Origin: Streptomyces sp. NBC_01314
Lineage (GTDB): Bacteria; Actinomycetota; Actinomycetes; Streptomycetales; Streptomycetaceae
Assembly: GCF_041435215.1 (NCBI RefSeq)
Contig: NZ_CP108394.1
Span: 9,796,001-9,860,000, forward strand
Length of the DNA stretch: 64,000 nt
Direction: 5' to 3'
In this document: piece by piece, positions 17,276 to 25,120 of the stretch
Numbering within the stretch: position 1 is the first letter of the stretch
How the letters are laid out: each line of letters begins with the position of its first letter
Position numbers and translations under genes: made by a program
The notes under the pieces: model-generated
What the model saw: the letters and a program-made list of their open reading frames with translations, nothing else
Told to the model about the DNA's origin: nothing
Database searches by the model: none

Positions 17276-17675
17276 CGAGCCGGCGGCGTACCCGCCGCCC
17301 GTCAGATCCCGCGGGGCTCGGCACCATGAAGCGCACACGGAGCAGAGCCCGGCCGGCCTCAGCCTCCGTCTGGTCCTCGCCGCCGCCGTGAACATCGCCG
17401 CCGTACTCGTTCGCTCGCTGTGGTCGGCGAACCGGTGCCGGCGCTCGGCGGATCCGCCGTCCATCTGCGCCGCTCAGAAACGCATGAGGCCAGCGCACCC
17501 TGGCCCTCTCGGATCCGTCCGGCGGTCAACGGCGGTCAGCGGGGCGCGGGCCCTGCGACCGGCACAGGCTTGTGGCGTCGACCACGCATCAGGAGCACAG
17601 CCCGTTTTCGAGCCTTTGGAGGGACGTGACGGGGCGGTGTTGGGTCGACGAGGTCGCGGCATTCGCCGGCGCGGA
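17276..17675. other. 400-bp region without a gene
   Basis: Between the TetR remnant and the small monooxygenase gene. I see short frames on both strands with no ribosome binding sites, conserved motifs or strong repeats. Confidence 0.5.
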
Positions 17676-17978
17676 TCAGGCGGCGCCGCTGACGCCGGGG
17701 GCGACGAAGCGCCGGTGGAGCGGGAAGAACTCCGCCTGCGGGTCGCTCTTCACACCCAGTTCGCCCTTGAGTACGGGTTCGACCCTGGTGCTGATGAACC
17801 GCGTGAAGTGCTCCTCCGACTCCCAGATGTCCAGCACGTTGAAGCCCTCGGCGGTGAACCACGCCACATGCAACACGCACCCGTCCGGGGATTCCTCCTC
17901 CCAACGCACCTTCTTGCGCACCGCGGCGTACAACTCGGGCGTGATCTCGGGCCAGACGAAAGTCATCACGACTGCCAT
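17676..17978 (-). CDS. ABM-type antibiotic biosynthesis monooxygenase domain protein
   Basis: A 100-residue protein of the dimeric alpha/beta-barrel fold: MAVVMTFVWPEITPELYAAV, then GCVLHVAWFTAEGFNVLDIWE, SEEHFTRFISTRVEPVLK and a short C-terminal strand AEFFPLHRRFVAP. I chose the ATG at 17978, preceded by GAGAGGCACC, because the sequence before it is not protein-like. Family members include small-substrate monooxygenases and proteins of unknown role; catalytic residues are not conserved enough to decide. It is a single-gene unit between decayed genes. Confidence 0.75.
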   Translation of the reverse strand: MAVVMTFVWPEITPELYAAVRKKVRWEEESPDGCVLHVAWFTAEGFNVLDIWESEEHFTRFISTRVEPVLKGELGVKSDPQAEFFPLHRRFVAPGVSGAA

Positions 17979-18210
17979 GAAGGTGCCTCTCAACTGCCTC
18001 AACGCGCCGAGGCATGGTCTGCCTGATCTGCGCGGTCCGCGCATGACGACGCTAGGCAGCTCGGGCCCGTCAGGCACTTCGGGACGGTCCGTCCGTGCGA
18101 ACTGGGTACCGGTCGCAGAGCAGGGGGCATGTCCGCCCTCGGTGGAGGCACCTCAAGAGGCTCGAAAGAATGCCTCTGACCAGCGCAAATGGTGATGTCT
18201 CACTGGAACA

Positions 18211-18537
18211 CTAGTCCGGGCGACCGCCGCGGCGCAGTGCGCGGGTGCACCAGCCGATGATCGCGGCGTTGACCGCTGCCCCGAGAGCGACGGCGATGAC
18301 GGCCATGACGATGTTGTCCGGCAACACGAGGAGTACGAGGCTGGCTGGAGCGGTGGCAAGGAGCGGGATGACGCCGGCCATGGACTCGTCCGAGCTGTCG
18401 CTGATGGTCACCACCAGTGCCCACACGAGCAGGACGGCACAGACGCCGAGGTAGGCGAGGCCGACGACGCCGACGTGGTCGCGCAGTCGGCGCGGGACGG
18501 ATCGGCCGGAATCGGTATCGGAGTCGGTACCGGTCAT
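18211..18537 (-). CDS. Small membrane protein (SCO4225-like)
   Basis: A 108-residue protein with a polar N-terminus and three hydrophobic segments: VVGLAYLGVCAVLLVWALVV, VIPLLATAPASLVLLVL and IVMAVIAVALGAAVNAAIIG, ending in a basic tail. I chose the ATG at 18537, which has AAGGAG nine bases upstream, over a GTG at 18594 without one. It resembles the SCO4225 family of Streptomyces membrane proteins; function unknown. It lies 43 bases downstream of the response regulator on the same strand, so it is probably the third gene of that operon. Confidence 0.75.
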   Translation of the reverse strand: MTGTDSDTDSGRSVPRRLRDHVGVVGLAYLGVCAVLLVWALVVTISDSSDESMAGVIPLLATAPASLVLLVLPDNIVMAVIAVALGAAVNAAIIGWCTRALRRGGRPD

Positions 18538-18580
18538 GGGGCTGGACTCCTTGGTTGCGTCGCGGTGGTCGGTCTCGGTG

Positions 18581-19261
18581 TCAGAGGTGGGCACCGGGCG
18601 GGTTCGGGCGGGCGAGGCCGAGGTCGTACGCGAGGATCGTCGCCTGTACGCGGTCGCGCAGGCCGAGCTTGCGGAGCAGCGCGTTCACGTGGGACTTCAC
18701 GGTGCCTACGGTGATGCCGAGTTGCTCGGCGATCTCCGTGTTGGTGAGTCCGGCCGCGACCAGGGTGAGGACGCCCCGCTGGCTGCCGGTCAGGCTGTCC
18801 AGTTCGGGGGCGCTCCCGGCCGGGACCGCGGCGGGTGGTCCGGACGCGTAGTGGCCGATGAGGCGGCGGGTCGCGGACGGGGCGAGTACGCTCTCGCCGG
18901 CCGCCACCTCCCGGATTCCCCGCAGTAGTTGGGCGGGGTGTACGTCCTTGAGGAGGAAGCCCGAGGCGCCGGCGCGCAGCGCGTCGAAGACATAAGCGTC
19001 GAGGTCGAAGGTGGTGAGGACGAGGACACGGGGCGCGTTCTCCCGTCCGGTGATGATGCGGGTGGCGGCGATTCCGTCCAGTTCGGGCATGCGTACGTCC
19101 ATGATGACCACGTCGGGAGCCAGCTCTTCGGCGAGCCGCACCGCGGCGGCGCCGTCGGCGGCCTCGCCGACGACCGTCATGTCCTCCTCGGCGTCGATCA
19201 CGGCGGCGAACCCCGCCCGTACGATGCCCTGGTCGTCGACGACCAGTACGTTGAGGCTCAT
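18581..19261 (-). CDS. NarL/LuxR-type response regulator
   Basis: A 226-residue two-domain regulator. Residues 1-120 are a receiver domain with the acidic pair VVDD (9-10), phosphoacceptor Asp55 in VVIMDVRMPELDG, TTFD as the Thr motif, and Lys in FLLKD. A Pro/Ala-rich linker leads to a LuxR helix-turn-helix (LTGSQRGVLTLVAAGLTNTE and GITVGTVKSHVNALLRKLGL). Its ATG overlaps the stop of the histidine kinase gene (ATGA), so the pair is translationally coupled and should be a cognate two-component system. The signal is unknown. Confidence 0.95.
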   Translation of the reverse strand: MSLNVLVVDDQGIVRAGFAAVIDAEEDMTVVGEAADGAAAVRLAEELAPDVVIMDVRMPELDGIAATRIITGRENAPRVLVLTTFDLDAYVFDALRAGASGFLLKDVHPAQLLRGIREVAAGESVLAPSATRRLIGHYASGPPAAVPAGSAPELDSLTGSQRGVLTLVAAGLTNTEIAEQLGITVGTVKSHVNALLRKLGLRDRVQATILAYDLGLARPNPPGAHL

Positions 19262-21657
19262 CGATGTCTCTCCTCGTTGTCCGGGTTATCCGGGTTGTCC
19301 GGCGCGACGGCGAGCGGCAGCCGGAGGCGGACCGTTCCCCGCGGGCCAGTGGTCAGGGTGCCGCCGAGCGCCGCGACCCGCGTGGTCAGCCGCTCCCGTA
19401 AGGCGGAGTCGGCGGCGCGGGGCACCCCGGTGGCCGTGAGCGTCAACGTATCGTTGTCCACGTCGAGTTCGAGCATCGCAGGCTCCTCGCCGCCGGCCGC
19501 GAGCACCGTCTCGGCGGCGCGGTAGGCGACCAGGTCGACGGCGGTGGGCAGCCGTTCCGGTACGCGGTCGGTCAGCCGTATCTCGATGTCGCGGCCGGTG
19601 GCCCGGAGTTGGTGGGCGAGCAGGTCGAGCGCCTGGAGGGTGGGCTGCGGCCGCAGTTCGGGCTCTGTCTCGCCCTCCCGGACGGTGTCGAGCAGGGCGC
19701 GCATCGCGGCCAGGGCCTCGCGGGCGCGGGTCGCTGTCGCGTCGAGTCGGCCTGCCGCCGCCTCGGTGACCATGTCGGCGGTGCGGGCCAGTACCGTGGT
19801 TTCGAGGCCGGCGGCGATGCGGCGGCGCTCGGTCCAGGCGTCGCGGACGGCCTCCTCGGTCCAGGCGGCGAGGCGTTCGTCGTGGGCGCGGCGGTCAGCC
19901 TGTCGGCGCAGGGTGCGGCGGCGTCCGGTCAGGTGAGCCGCGGTGCCTGTGAGGGTCGCGCCGACCGTGGTTCCCGCGATGACCGTCCAGAGGGGCGCGG
20001 CCGTGCCTCGGTCCAGAACCGCGGTGGTGGTGGCCGCGGCGTGCACCAGCACCGTGAGGAGAACGGTCATGACGTGGCCGCGGGCCGGTGGGGGCTGGTC
20101 GCTCCCCCGCTCGTCCAGGGCCCCCGTCGCGGCTGAGCCGCGTTTCGATACAACTCCGCGTCCCTTTCGGGGCGTTGCGGTTCGGGTCGGTTCCCTCGCG
20201 AGGGCCGCGCACGTGGCCAACAGGCTCAGCGCGGGTGGGAGGAGGACCGGGCCGCTGTAGTTCCCCGCCGCCATCGCCACCGGCCACAACAGCGCAAGCC
20301 CCAGCAGCATCCCGTACGCCGTCCGCGGAGCCCTCCGCAGCCACAGCAGGGCCACCGCCTGACCCGCCGCCAGCAGGGCGAAGAAGACACCCGCGGATAC
20401 CCGCGTCGCGCTCGACGTCTCCTCGGCCCGGATGACCAGCACGGGCAGCAGCGGCTGCAGGACCAGGCCCGCCGCCGCCACCACCTGCGCCACGCGGTAC
20501 GTCCTCGGCGCCGACGGCTCCACCGTCGTGGCCGTCCGGCCCGGCAGTACCGCCCGTACCTCCCAACCGCCCTCCGTCGTCGGGCCGCTGCGCACCGTGC
20601 CGCCCGCCTCCCGGGCCCGGGAGCGCAGGAAGCCCTGCCCGCGGCCGCCGCCGAGTCCCGCACCGTGCGCCACCGCGCCGGCCGACGGGGGCGTGCTCGT
20701 GACCACGACGTCGGTGCGGGTGTCGCCGTACCGGCACAGCACCCTCGTATGCGCGCCGGGGGCATACCGTGCCACGTTGGTCAGCGCCTCGCGCACGATG
20801 CCGTACGCCGCCTCCGCGACGACGCCGTCCGGCAGGGGGTCGATCTCGCAGTCCACCTGCTGGTCCAGGCGCCGGAACCCGGCGACCAGGTCCAGCAGCC
20901 GTTCCTCCGGTGCCGGCACATCCCCGCGGGAGGGCGTCGGCGCTCGTACCGCGCCGAGCGCGCGAGTGACCTCGCGGCCGGTCTCGACCGCGAACTCCAG
21001 TGCCTCCTCGGCCAGTTCGGGACGCCGGTCGCGCAACCCGAGGGCCGCTCCCGCCGTGACCACCACGGCCGTCAGATGGTGGGCGCTGACGTCGTGCAAC
21101 TCCCGTTCCATACGGCGCCGTTCGACCGCCGGTAGCCGGTGGCGCTCGGACTCGGCCCGCTTCAGCAGCTGTTCGGCAGCTCGCCGTGCGCGACGGGTCC
21201 GCCGTACGAGCAGGCCGGTGCCGCACGCGGTGGCGTACAGCAGAGCCGTCAGTACGAGGTCGAGCCCGTCGCGGTCGCTGAGCCCGTGCAGGGTGATGCC
21301 CTGCAGGAACTGCCAGGCGGCAAGCGCCACCACGCACAGCACGGCGGTGAAGGCGTCGCGTTCGGTCGCCACGGTGAACAGAGCCAGCGCGACACCCGCG
21401 GTCCCGAGCACCGCCATCGCCCCGGCGGGCAGCGGCCCGGCACCCAGCGCGCAGGCGGCGGCGACCACGACGAGGGTGGCCACCGGGCGGGTACGGCGCA
21501 GGGCGAGCGCGGCCGTCACCACTGCGGCGACCAGGGCCGCCACGAGAAGGGCGGACGCGACCGGGACGGCCCCGCGCACCAGCGGCGCCCCGGGCCACAC
21601 CACGGCCTGGGCGCAGATCAGCAGGACCGGGAGCAGCCGGTCGTCGGTTCGATTCAT
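19258..21657 (-). CDS. Sensor histidine kinase with tandem kinase modules, the second degenerate
   Basis: A 799-residue membrane kinase made of two similar halves. Half one: hydrophobic segments (about 10-150), HisKA_3 dimerisation helix with phosphoacceptor His188 in ERRRMERELHDVSAHHL, N-box REALTNVARYA and G-box GAGLGGGRGQGF. Half two (about 400-799): more membrane segments, then ERRRIAAGLETTVLARTADM, where Glu619 stands at the phosphoacceptor position, and a C-terminal domain whose N-box reads YRAAETVLAAGG without the Asn and which has no glycine box. The second half cannot be a working kinase and may be a regulatory or dimerising pseudokinase. No obvious sensor domain is seen outside the membrane. 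Coupled to the downstream response regulator gene by ATGA. Confidence 0.92.
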   Translation of the reverse strand: MNRTDDRLLPVLLICAQAVVWPGAPLVRGAVPVASALLVAALVAAVVTAALALRRTRPVATLVVVAAACALGAGPLPAGAMAVLGTAGVALALFTVATERDAFTAVLCVVALAAWQFLQGITLHGLSDRDGLDLVLTALLYATACGTGLLVRRTRRARRAAEQLLKRAESERHRLPAVERRRMERELHDVSAHHLTAVVVTAGAALGLRDRRPELAEEALEFAVETGREVTRALGAVRAPTPSRGDVPAPEERLLDLVAGFRRLDQQVDCEIDPLPDGVVAEAAYGIVREALTNVARYAPGAHTRVLCRYGDTRTDVVVTSTPPSAGAVAHGAGLGGGRGQGFLRSRAREAGGTVRSGPTTEGGWEVRAVLPGRTATTVEPSAPRTYRVAQVVAAAGLVLQPLLPVLVIRAEETSSATRVSAGVFFALLAAGQAVALLWLRRAPRTAYGMLLGLALLWPVAMAAGNYSGPVLLPPALSLLATCAALAREPTRTATPRKGRGVVSKRGSAATGALDERGSDQPPPARGHVMTVLLTVLVHAAATTTAVLDRGTAAPLWTVIAGTTVGATLTGTAAHLTGRRRTLRRQADRRAHDERLAAWTEEAVRDAWTERRRIAAGLETTVLARTADMVTEAAAGRLDATATRAREALAAMRALLDTVREGETEPELRPQPTLQALDLLAHQLRATGRDIEIRLTDRVPERLPTAVDLVAYRAAETVLAAGGEEPAMLELDVDNDTLTLTATGVPRAADSALRERLTTRVAALGGTLTTGPRGTVRLRLPLAVAPDNPDNPDNEERHR

Positions 21658-21948
21658 GGCGGATCAAGGCTATGGCCGCAGGTGAGCGGCCCGGATCCGG
21701 CTGGAGGCGGATCGCGGTCTCTTACCTGGGTTGCAGAGTCTCTACCTGTGGTTCGACGCGCCAATCGTCCCGCAGCGCGAGGACGGCGCCATGCCCCCGG
21801 CCCTAGTCTCGATCACATCGAGAACGTGGTCGGCCACCGCTTCTACGACCACTTCCAAGACCGGCTCCACCAGCGGCTCTGCCAGCGGTTCTTCCACGCT
21901 CTTCCGCGTATCCAACGCGACTCTTCAACGAATTCAGGGGGATCTCCC

Positions 21949-22401
21949 ATGTCCAAGCGCATTCTCTTCTCGTCGCTCATCGGCGCCGTCGCCCTCGGCG
22001 GAGTGACCGCCTGCGGCCCCGCCCTGGCCTCGACCCCCACCGAGCCGACCCTGGATCGCGGCTCGGTTCGCTACACGGCTCCGTCCGACGGCAGCGCGGG
22101 CTCGTTCACCTACACCGTGGACGTGAGCGACGACTCGGGCATCCGGGGCCTCAAGGTCGTTGCCTGGCCCGCGAGTTCGAAGCTCGACCCGACCGAGGCG
22201 GAGCTTCGCTCTGCGGATGAGAGCGCCAAGTGCCGGAGCACCTCGGACGAGACCAGCCGCTGCACCTACACGCTGAAGGTCACCAAGCAGGAGGCGGCCG
22301 AACTGGCCAAGGGCACCTGGTACGTCTCGGCACTGGCGACGGCCGAGGACGGGGACACGACGTTCGTGCCCCGCGCCGCCACGTTCGACGTCACACGCTG
22401 A
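21949..22401 (+). CDS. Secreted DUF5707 protein
   Basis: A 150-residue exported protein with a GGGGGA ribosome binding site before ATG 21949. Residues 1-28 are a signal peptide (KRILFSSLIGAVALGG, cleavage near ALAS); the Cys22 in TACG is not in a full lipobox. The mature part (VRYTAPSDGSAGSFTYTVDV, SGIRGLKVVAWPASSKLDP, CTYTLKVTKQEAAELAKGTW, FVPRAATFDV) matches the DUF5707 family of Streptomyces, which look like a single immunoglobulin-like domain. Function unknown. Divergent from the two-component operon, with about 290 bases between. Confidence 0.85.
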   Translation: MSKRILFSSLIGAVALGGVTACGPALASTPTEPTLDRGSVRYTAPSDGSAGSFTYTVDVSDDSGIRGLKVVAWPASSKLDPTEAELRSADESAKCRSTSDETSRCTYTLKVTKQEAAELAKGTWYVSALATAEDGDTTFVPRAATFDVTR

Positions 22402-22647
22402 CACGCCGGTCGAACCGTCGTTCAGTGAGGCGGTCTGCCGTTCTTCCGCGGAACACGGCTCCGCCGCCAACCTGGAGAAGGTCGGCGAGGTGAAACTGCC
22501 GCGTAAAGCACCGGCACGGCGAGCAGAGAGGCGGGGAAGGTCGGCTCTGGAAGCGTCGGCGTGTCCCTCACCGCAGGCGACATGAGCACCACCGATGCTT
22601 CCCTGCCGTCCGCCCACAGAGCGGGCTGATGGCCGCAGGTCACCCGC
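22402..22647. other. Intergenic debris
   Basis: 246 bases between DUF5707 and an MFS remnant. A short stretch on the plus strand (NLEKVGEVKLPRKAPARRAERRG) looks protein-like but has no start, and I could not place it in a family. Confidence 0.4.
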
Positions 22648-23052
22648 GTGAGCCACCTGGCTGACAGTCGTGGCAGCCGCGACGACCACAGCCTTGCTGC
22701 TGGCGTGTGCCTGCTGTCCGGCTTCACCGCGCCCACGGTCGTACTGGTCGCCCTGCTGGGCCTCTTCGGGCTCGGCGCCAACCCGGTGCTGATCTCACTG
22801 GCCGTCCGGTTCTCGGGCCAGGCGCCCACGCTGGGATCCGACCTGACCGACTCGGCGTTCGACCTCGGCGCCGCGGCCGGTTCCTGGGGCGCCGGACTCG
22901 CCCTCGACTCCACCCTCGGTGCCACCGGCCCCGCCGTGGTCGGCACCGCCATCGCCGCACTGCCCCTGATCCCCACGATCACCATCGCCCGCGCCCAGCG
23001 CCGTCGCTCCGCAACTGCCGCCATCGGCGGCAACACGAAATACCAGCGGTAA
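22648..23052 (+). pseudogene. C-terminal remnant of an MFS transporter
   Basis: About 120 residues equal to the last four membrane helices of an AraJ/Bcr-like drug:proton antiporter: LLSGFTAPTVVLVALLGLFG, GANPVLISLAVRFSGQAPTLGSDLTDSAFDLGAAAGSW, GPAVVGTAIAALPLIPTITI. The first eight helices are missing and the GTG at 22648 has no good ribosome binding site. It is followed closely by the ADH/XdhC chimera in the same direction. Confidence 0.8.
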
Positions 23053-23077
23053 GTACCACCTGATCGGAGAACATCTC

Positions 23078-23516
23078 ATGCGTGCAACCCTCATGTGCGG
23101 AGCGCGCGATGTCCGGGTCGAGGACGTCCCGGATTCCGTCATCAAACAGCCCACCGACGCGCTGGTCCGCGTCACCGCGTCCTGCGTCTGGGGCAGCGAC
23201 CTGTGGCCATACGGCTCGAAGAAGCGGGAGGACGGTCCCGCACGGTTGGGACACCGTGCGCTCGCCCTGCCCGTCGGCTACGTCATCGCGACGGGCTCCC
23301 GCCGCACTCACGACGAACGCCTGCGGTTCCTGGATGAGGCCGGGGTGTCCGGCGAGCGGTTGGCCCGGCTGCCCTCTCCGATCGGCCTCGACCTCGGCGC
23401 GCCCGCACACCCGAGGAGACCGGCCTGTCGATCACCGCGGAGATCGCCGCCCACACCAACCAGGGCACGGGCCGGCCCTTGACCCGGATCAGCGCCCGAT
23501 CCACCGATCACACTGA
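23078..23516 (+). pseudogene. Chimera of alcohol dehydrogenase N-terminus and XdhC C-terminus, frame-shifted
   Basis: The first 45 codons are the start of a zinc alcohol dehydrogenase (MRATLMCGARDVRVEDVPD, ALVRVTASCVWGSDLWPYG), with Trp where the zinc-ligand region usually reads CGSDLW. After about 20 unrelated codons the sequence becomes the C-terminus of an XdhC/CoxI-type protein (YVIATGSRRTHDERLRFLDEAG, LPSPIGLDLGA). At about 23398 a frame shift moves the rest (RTPEETGLSITAEIAAHTNQ, GTGRPLTRIS) to another frame. XdhC supports maturation of molybdenum hydroxylases. Two different genes were joined by deletion and then decayed. Confidence 0.75.
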
Positions 23517-23736
23517 CCAAGGCAGCCTGCCCCTGTCAGAGCTGAACACAAGAACTTGACAGGGAAGACGACCGCGTGCCGGGTGGTGCCCGCCATGACC
23601 TCCACGAGAAGTCGCCCCCCGGCGGGCGTGTAGGCCGCGCCGACCTTCGCGGACGCGCGCCGGACTGGGGCCCTGATCGCGGACCTCATGGCTCATGACA
23701 AGCTGAGCTTCCCACTGCCCGAACCAGGAGGTCACC

Positions 23737-23979
23737 ATGACTGCAGAGCCCTCACCGCAAGAAGGTTCGGAGACGGCCGACATCGAGGAGCCCGTGCCGG
23801 CACCCGACGACGAAGGCCAGGATGACTTGAAGCGCAAGTTCCGGGAGGCCCTGGCGCGCAAGCGGGGCATGCAGGCGGACGCGGCCGCCCTCGCTGGGAA
23901 CACGGACGCGTCGAAGATCCGCGGGGCGCACGGCCCGGCTGCGAGTCAGCGGTCGTTTCGGCGCAAGAGCGGCGGCTGA
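23737..23979 (+). CDS. DUF5302 small protein
   Basis: An 80-residue, very hydrophilic protein with an AGGAGG ribosome binding site ahead of ATG 23737. It has an acidic N-terminal third (SETADIEEPVPAPDDEGQDD), a helical basic middle (DLKRKFREALARKRGMQADA) and the conserved tail IRGAHGPAASQRSFRRKSGG, which marks the DUF5302 family of actinobacteria. Likely cytosolic; function unknown. It is intact, although its neighbours on both sides are remnants. Confidence 0.88.
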   Translation: MTAEPSPQEGSETADIEEPVPAPDDEGQDDLKRKFREALARKRGMQADAAALAGNTDASKIRGAHGPAASQRSFRRKSGG

Positions 23980-24202
23980 GTCCAAGCGGCCGCCGGAGGG
24001 AACTCGGCAAGGCACGGTCCGGCGGCCGTGCTTGCCCAACTTGGCACGCGCAGCCATGAACCAAAGCTGCGACCTGTTCGCAAGCGTTGGCCAGAACGCT
24101 CTGCGTCACCCGCAGCAGGGAGTACAAGTGGGACACGGCAGCGGTCCCAAGGTGACTCTGCGAACCGGTCGCTGACATGGCGGTGGTGCGGCGGCCTGGC
24201 CG
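23980..24202. other. Intergenic, no gene seen
   Basis: 223 bases with no protein-like frame, between DUF5302 and the lipoamide-dehydrogenase stub. Confidence 0.5.
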
Positions 24203-24298
24203 TCAACAGGCGTTCTTGCCGAGTTGCGCGGCGCGGATCGCGGTGACGTATCCGATGGGGCCGACACCGAGGGCGACGACGCCGTCGGGCGCGCTCAT
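24203..24298 (-). pseudogene. 30-codon N-terminal stub of a lipoamide-dehydrogenase-like flavoprotein
   Basis: Starts at ATG 24298 with GGGGGCACCTC before it and ends at TGA 24203. It reads MSAPDGVVALGVGPIGYVTA then IRAAQLGKNAC: the first beta-alpha-beta of a dihydrolipoamide dehydrogenase, whose FAD-binding motif is normally GAGPGGYVAAIRAAQLG. The rest of the enzyme is missing. It lies 50 bases downstream of the TetR gene on the same strand. Confidence 0.6.
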
Positions 24299-24348
24299 GA
24301 GGTGCCCCCTTTCCAGGGTGTTCGATGGTTGGCTCGTGGAGCGAGTGG

Positions 24349-24972
24349 TCATGCGGCGCGGTGGTGGGGCGCCAGGGTGGCGTGGATCTGGTCGCGGATG
24401 TCGGCGAGGACGGCTTCGTCGCTGCGGTGCAGGTACAGGGTGGCGGTGGTGCTGATGTGGATGATCGCGGTGATCACCCGCGCCAGCGTTGCCGCGTCGG
24501 CGGCACCGATGTACTCGTCGCGGGTGAGCAGGCCGGTGATGCCGTCCTCGAGGCGGCCGGCGAGGGCCAGACCCGCTTGCCGGTAGGGCTCGGCCGGGTC
24601 GCCGAAGATGAGTTCGTGCAGGTATGTGCGGCCGTTCTCGACGTGCTCCCTCACGCACTCCACCACGGGACGGATGAGAGTGACGACCGGCTCCAGCACA
24701 CCCTGCCCGACGGCGGCGTTCGAGGCGGCGAGGCCGACGTCGATGGCGGCGGCGAACTTCTCGTTCTGCACCATGATCAGCAACTCGGCCTTCGTGGACG
24801 CGTACAGGTAGAGGGTGCCGATCGCGACGTCGGCCCGGCGGGCGATCTGCTGCGTCGTGACCCTGCTGACGCCGTGTTCGAGGAACAGCTCGCGGGCTGC
24901 GGTCATGATGCGCTCGCGCTTGGCCTGTTTGGCCAGCTCGCGGCGCCCGATCGGCATGTGACCGCGTCCCAT
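24349..24972 (-). CDS. TetR-family regulator, paralogue of the regulator at 27842
   Basis: A 207-residue regulator; ATG 24972 has GGGAG upstream. Residues about 17-65 are the TetR helix-turn-helix (RERIMTAARELFLEHGVSRV, TTQQIARRADVAIGTLYLYA). The C-terminal domain (TLIRPVVECVREHVENGRTY, EPYRQAGLALAGRLEDGI, ARVITAIIHISTTATLYL) is closely similar along its length to that of the TetR protein at 27842. It is divergent from a quinone-oxidoreductase-like gene, and the shared region carries a palindrome overlapping that gene's promoter, so it probably represses both genes until an inducer, perhaps an electrophile or quinone, binds. Confidence 0.92.
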   Translation of the reverse strand: MGRGHMPIGRRELAKQAKRERIMTAARELFLEHGVSRVTTQQIARRADVAIGTLYLYASTKAELLIMVQNEKFAAAIDVGLAASNAAVGQGVLEPVVTLIRPVVECVREHVENGRTYLHELIFGDPAEPYRQAGLALAGRLEDGITGLLTRDEYIGAADAATLARVITAIIHISTTATLYLHRSDEAVLADIRDQIHATLAPHHRAA

Positions 24973-24982
24973 GGGATCTCCC

Positions 24983-25022
24983 TTGACAATAATTCTGAGG
25001 ATACTCATAATTGAGTGTACTC
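24983..25022 (+). promoter_or_regulatory. Promoter overlapped by a TetR-type palindrome
   Basis: On the plus strand TTGACA (24983-24988) is followed after 17 bases by CATAAT (25006-25011), a near-consensus vegetative promoter for the oxidoreductase at 25121. The palindrome GAGGATACTCA-TAAT-TGAGTGTACTC (24997-25022; 9 of 11 pairs) covers the -10 element, so a bound repressor would block RNA polymerase. Confidence 0.75.
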
Positions 25023-25120
25023 GGATTGGCTGAGTGAGGCGAGACCCCGGAAGTCGCGCTGAATTGGCTGACCTGGTCTCAGACCTGGATAAATAGGACG
25101 AAGGTAAGGAGAGGCGCCCC

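Noticed and set aside
18538..18594. Longer N-terminus (GTG 18594) for the small membrane protein
   Set aside because: It lacks a ribosome binding site, whereas ATG 18537 has AAGGAG at nine bases.
23489..23689. Minus-strand frame with the protein-like stretch AYTPAGGRLLVEVMAGTTRH
   Set aside because: Too short to place in a family, no start signal, and it lies in a decayed zone; I could not support it as a gene.
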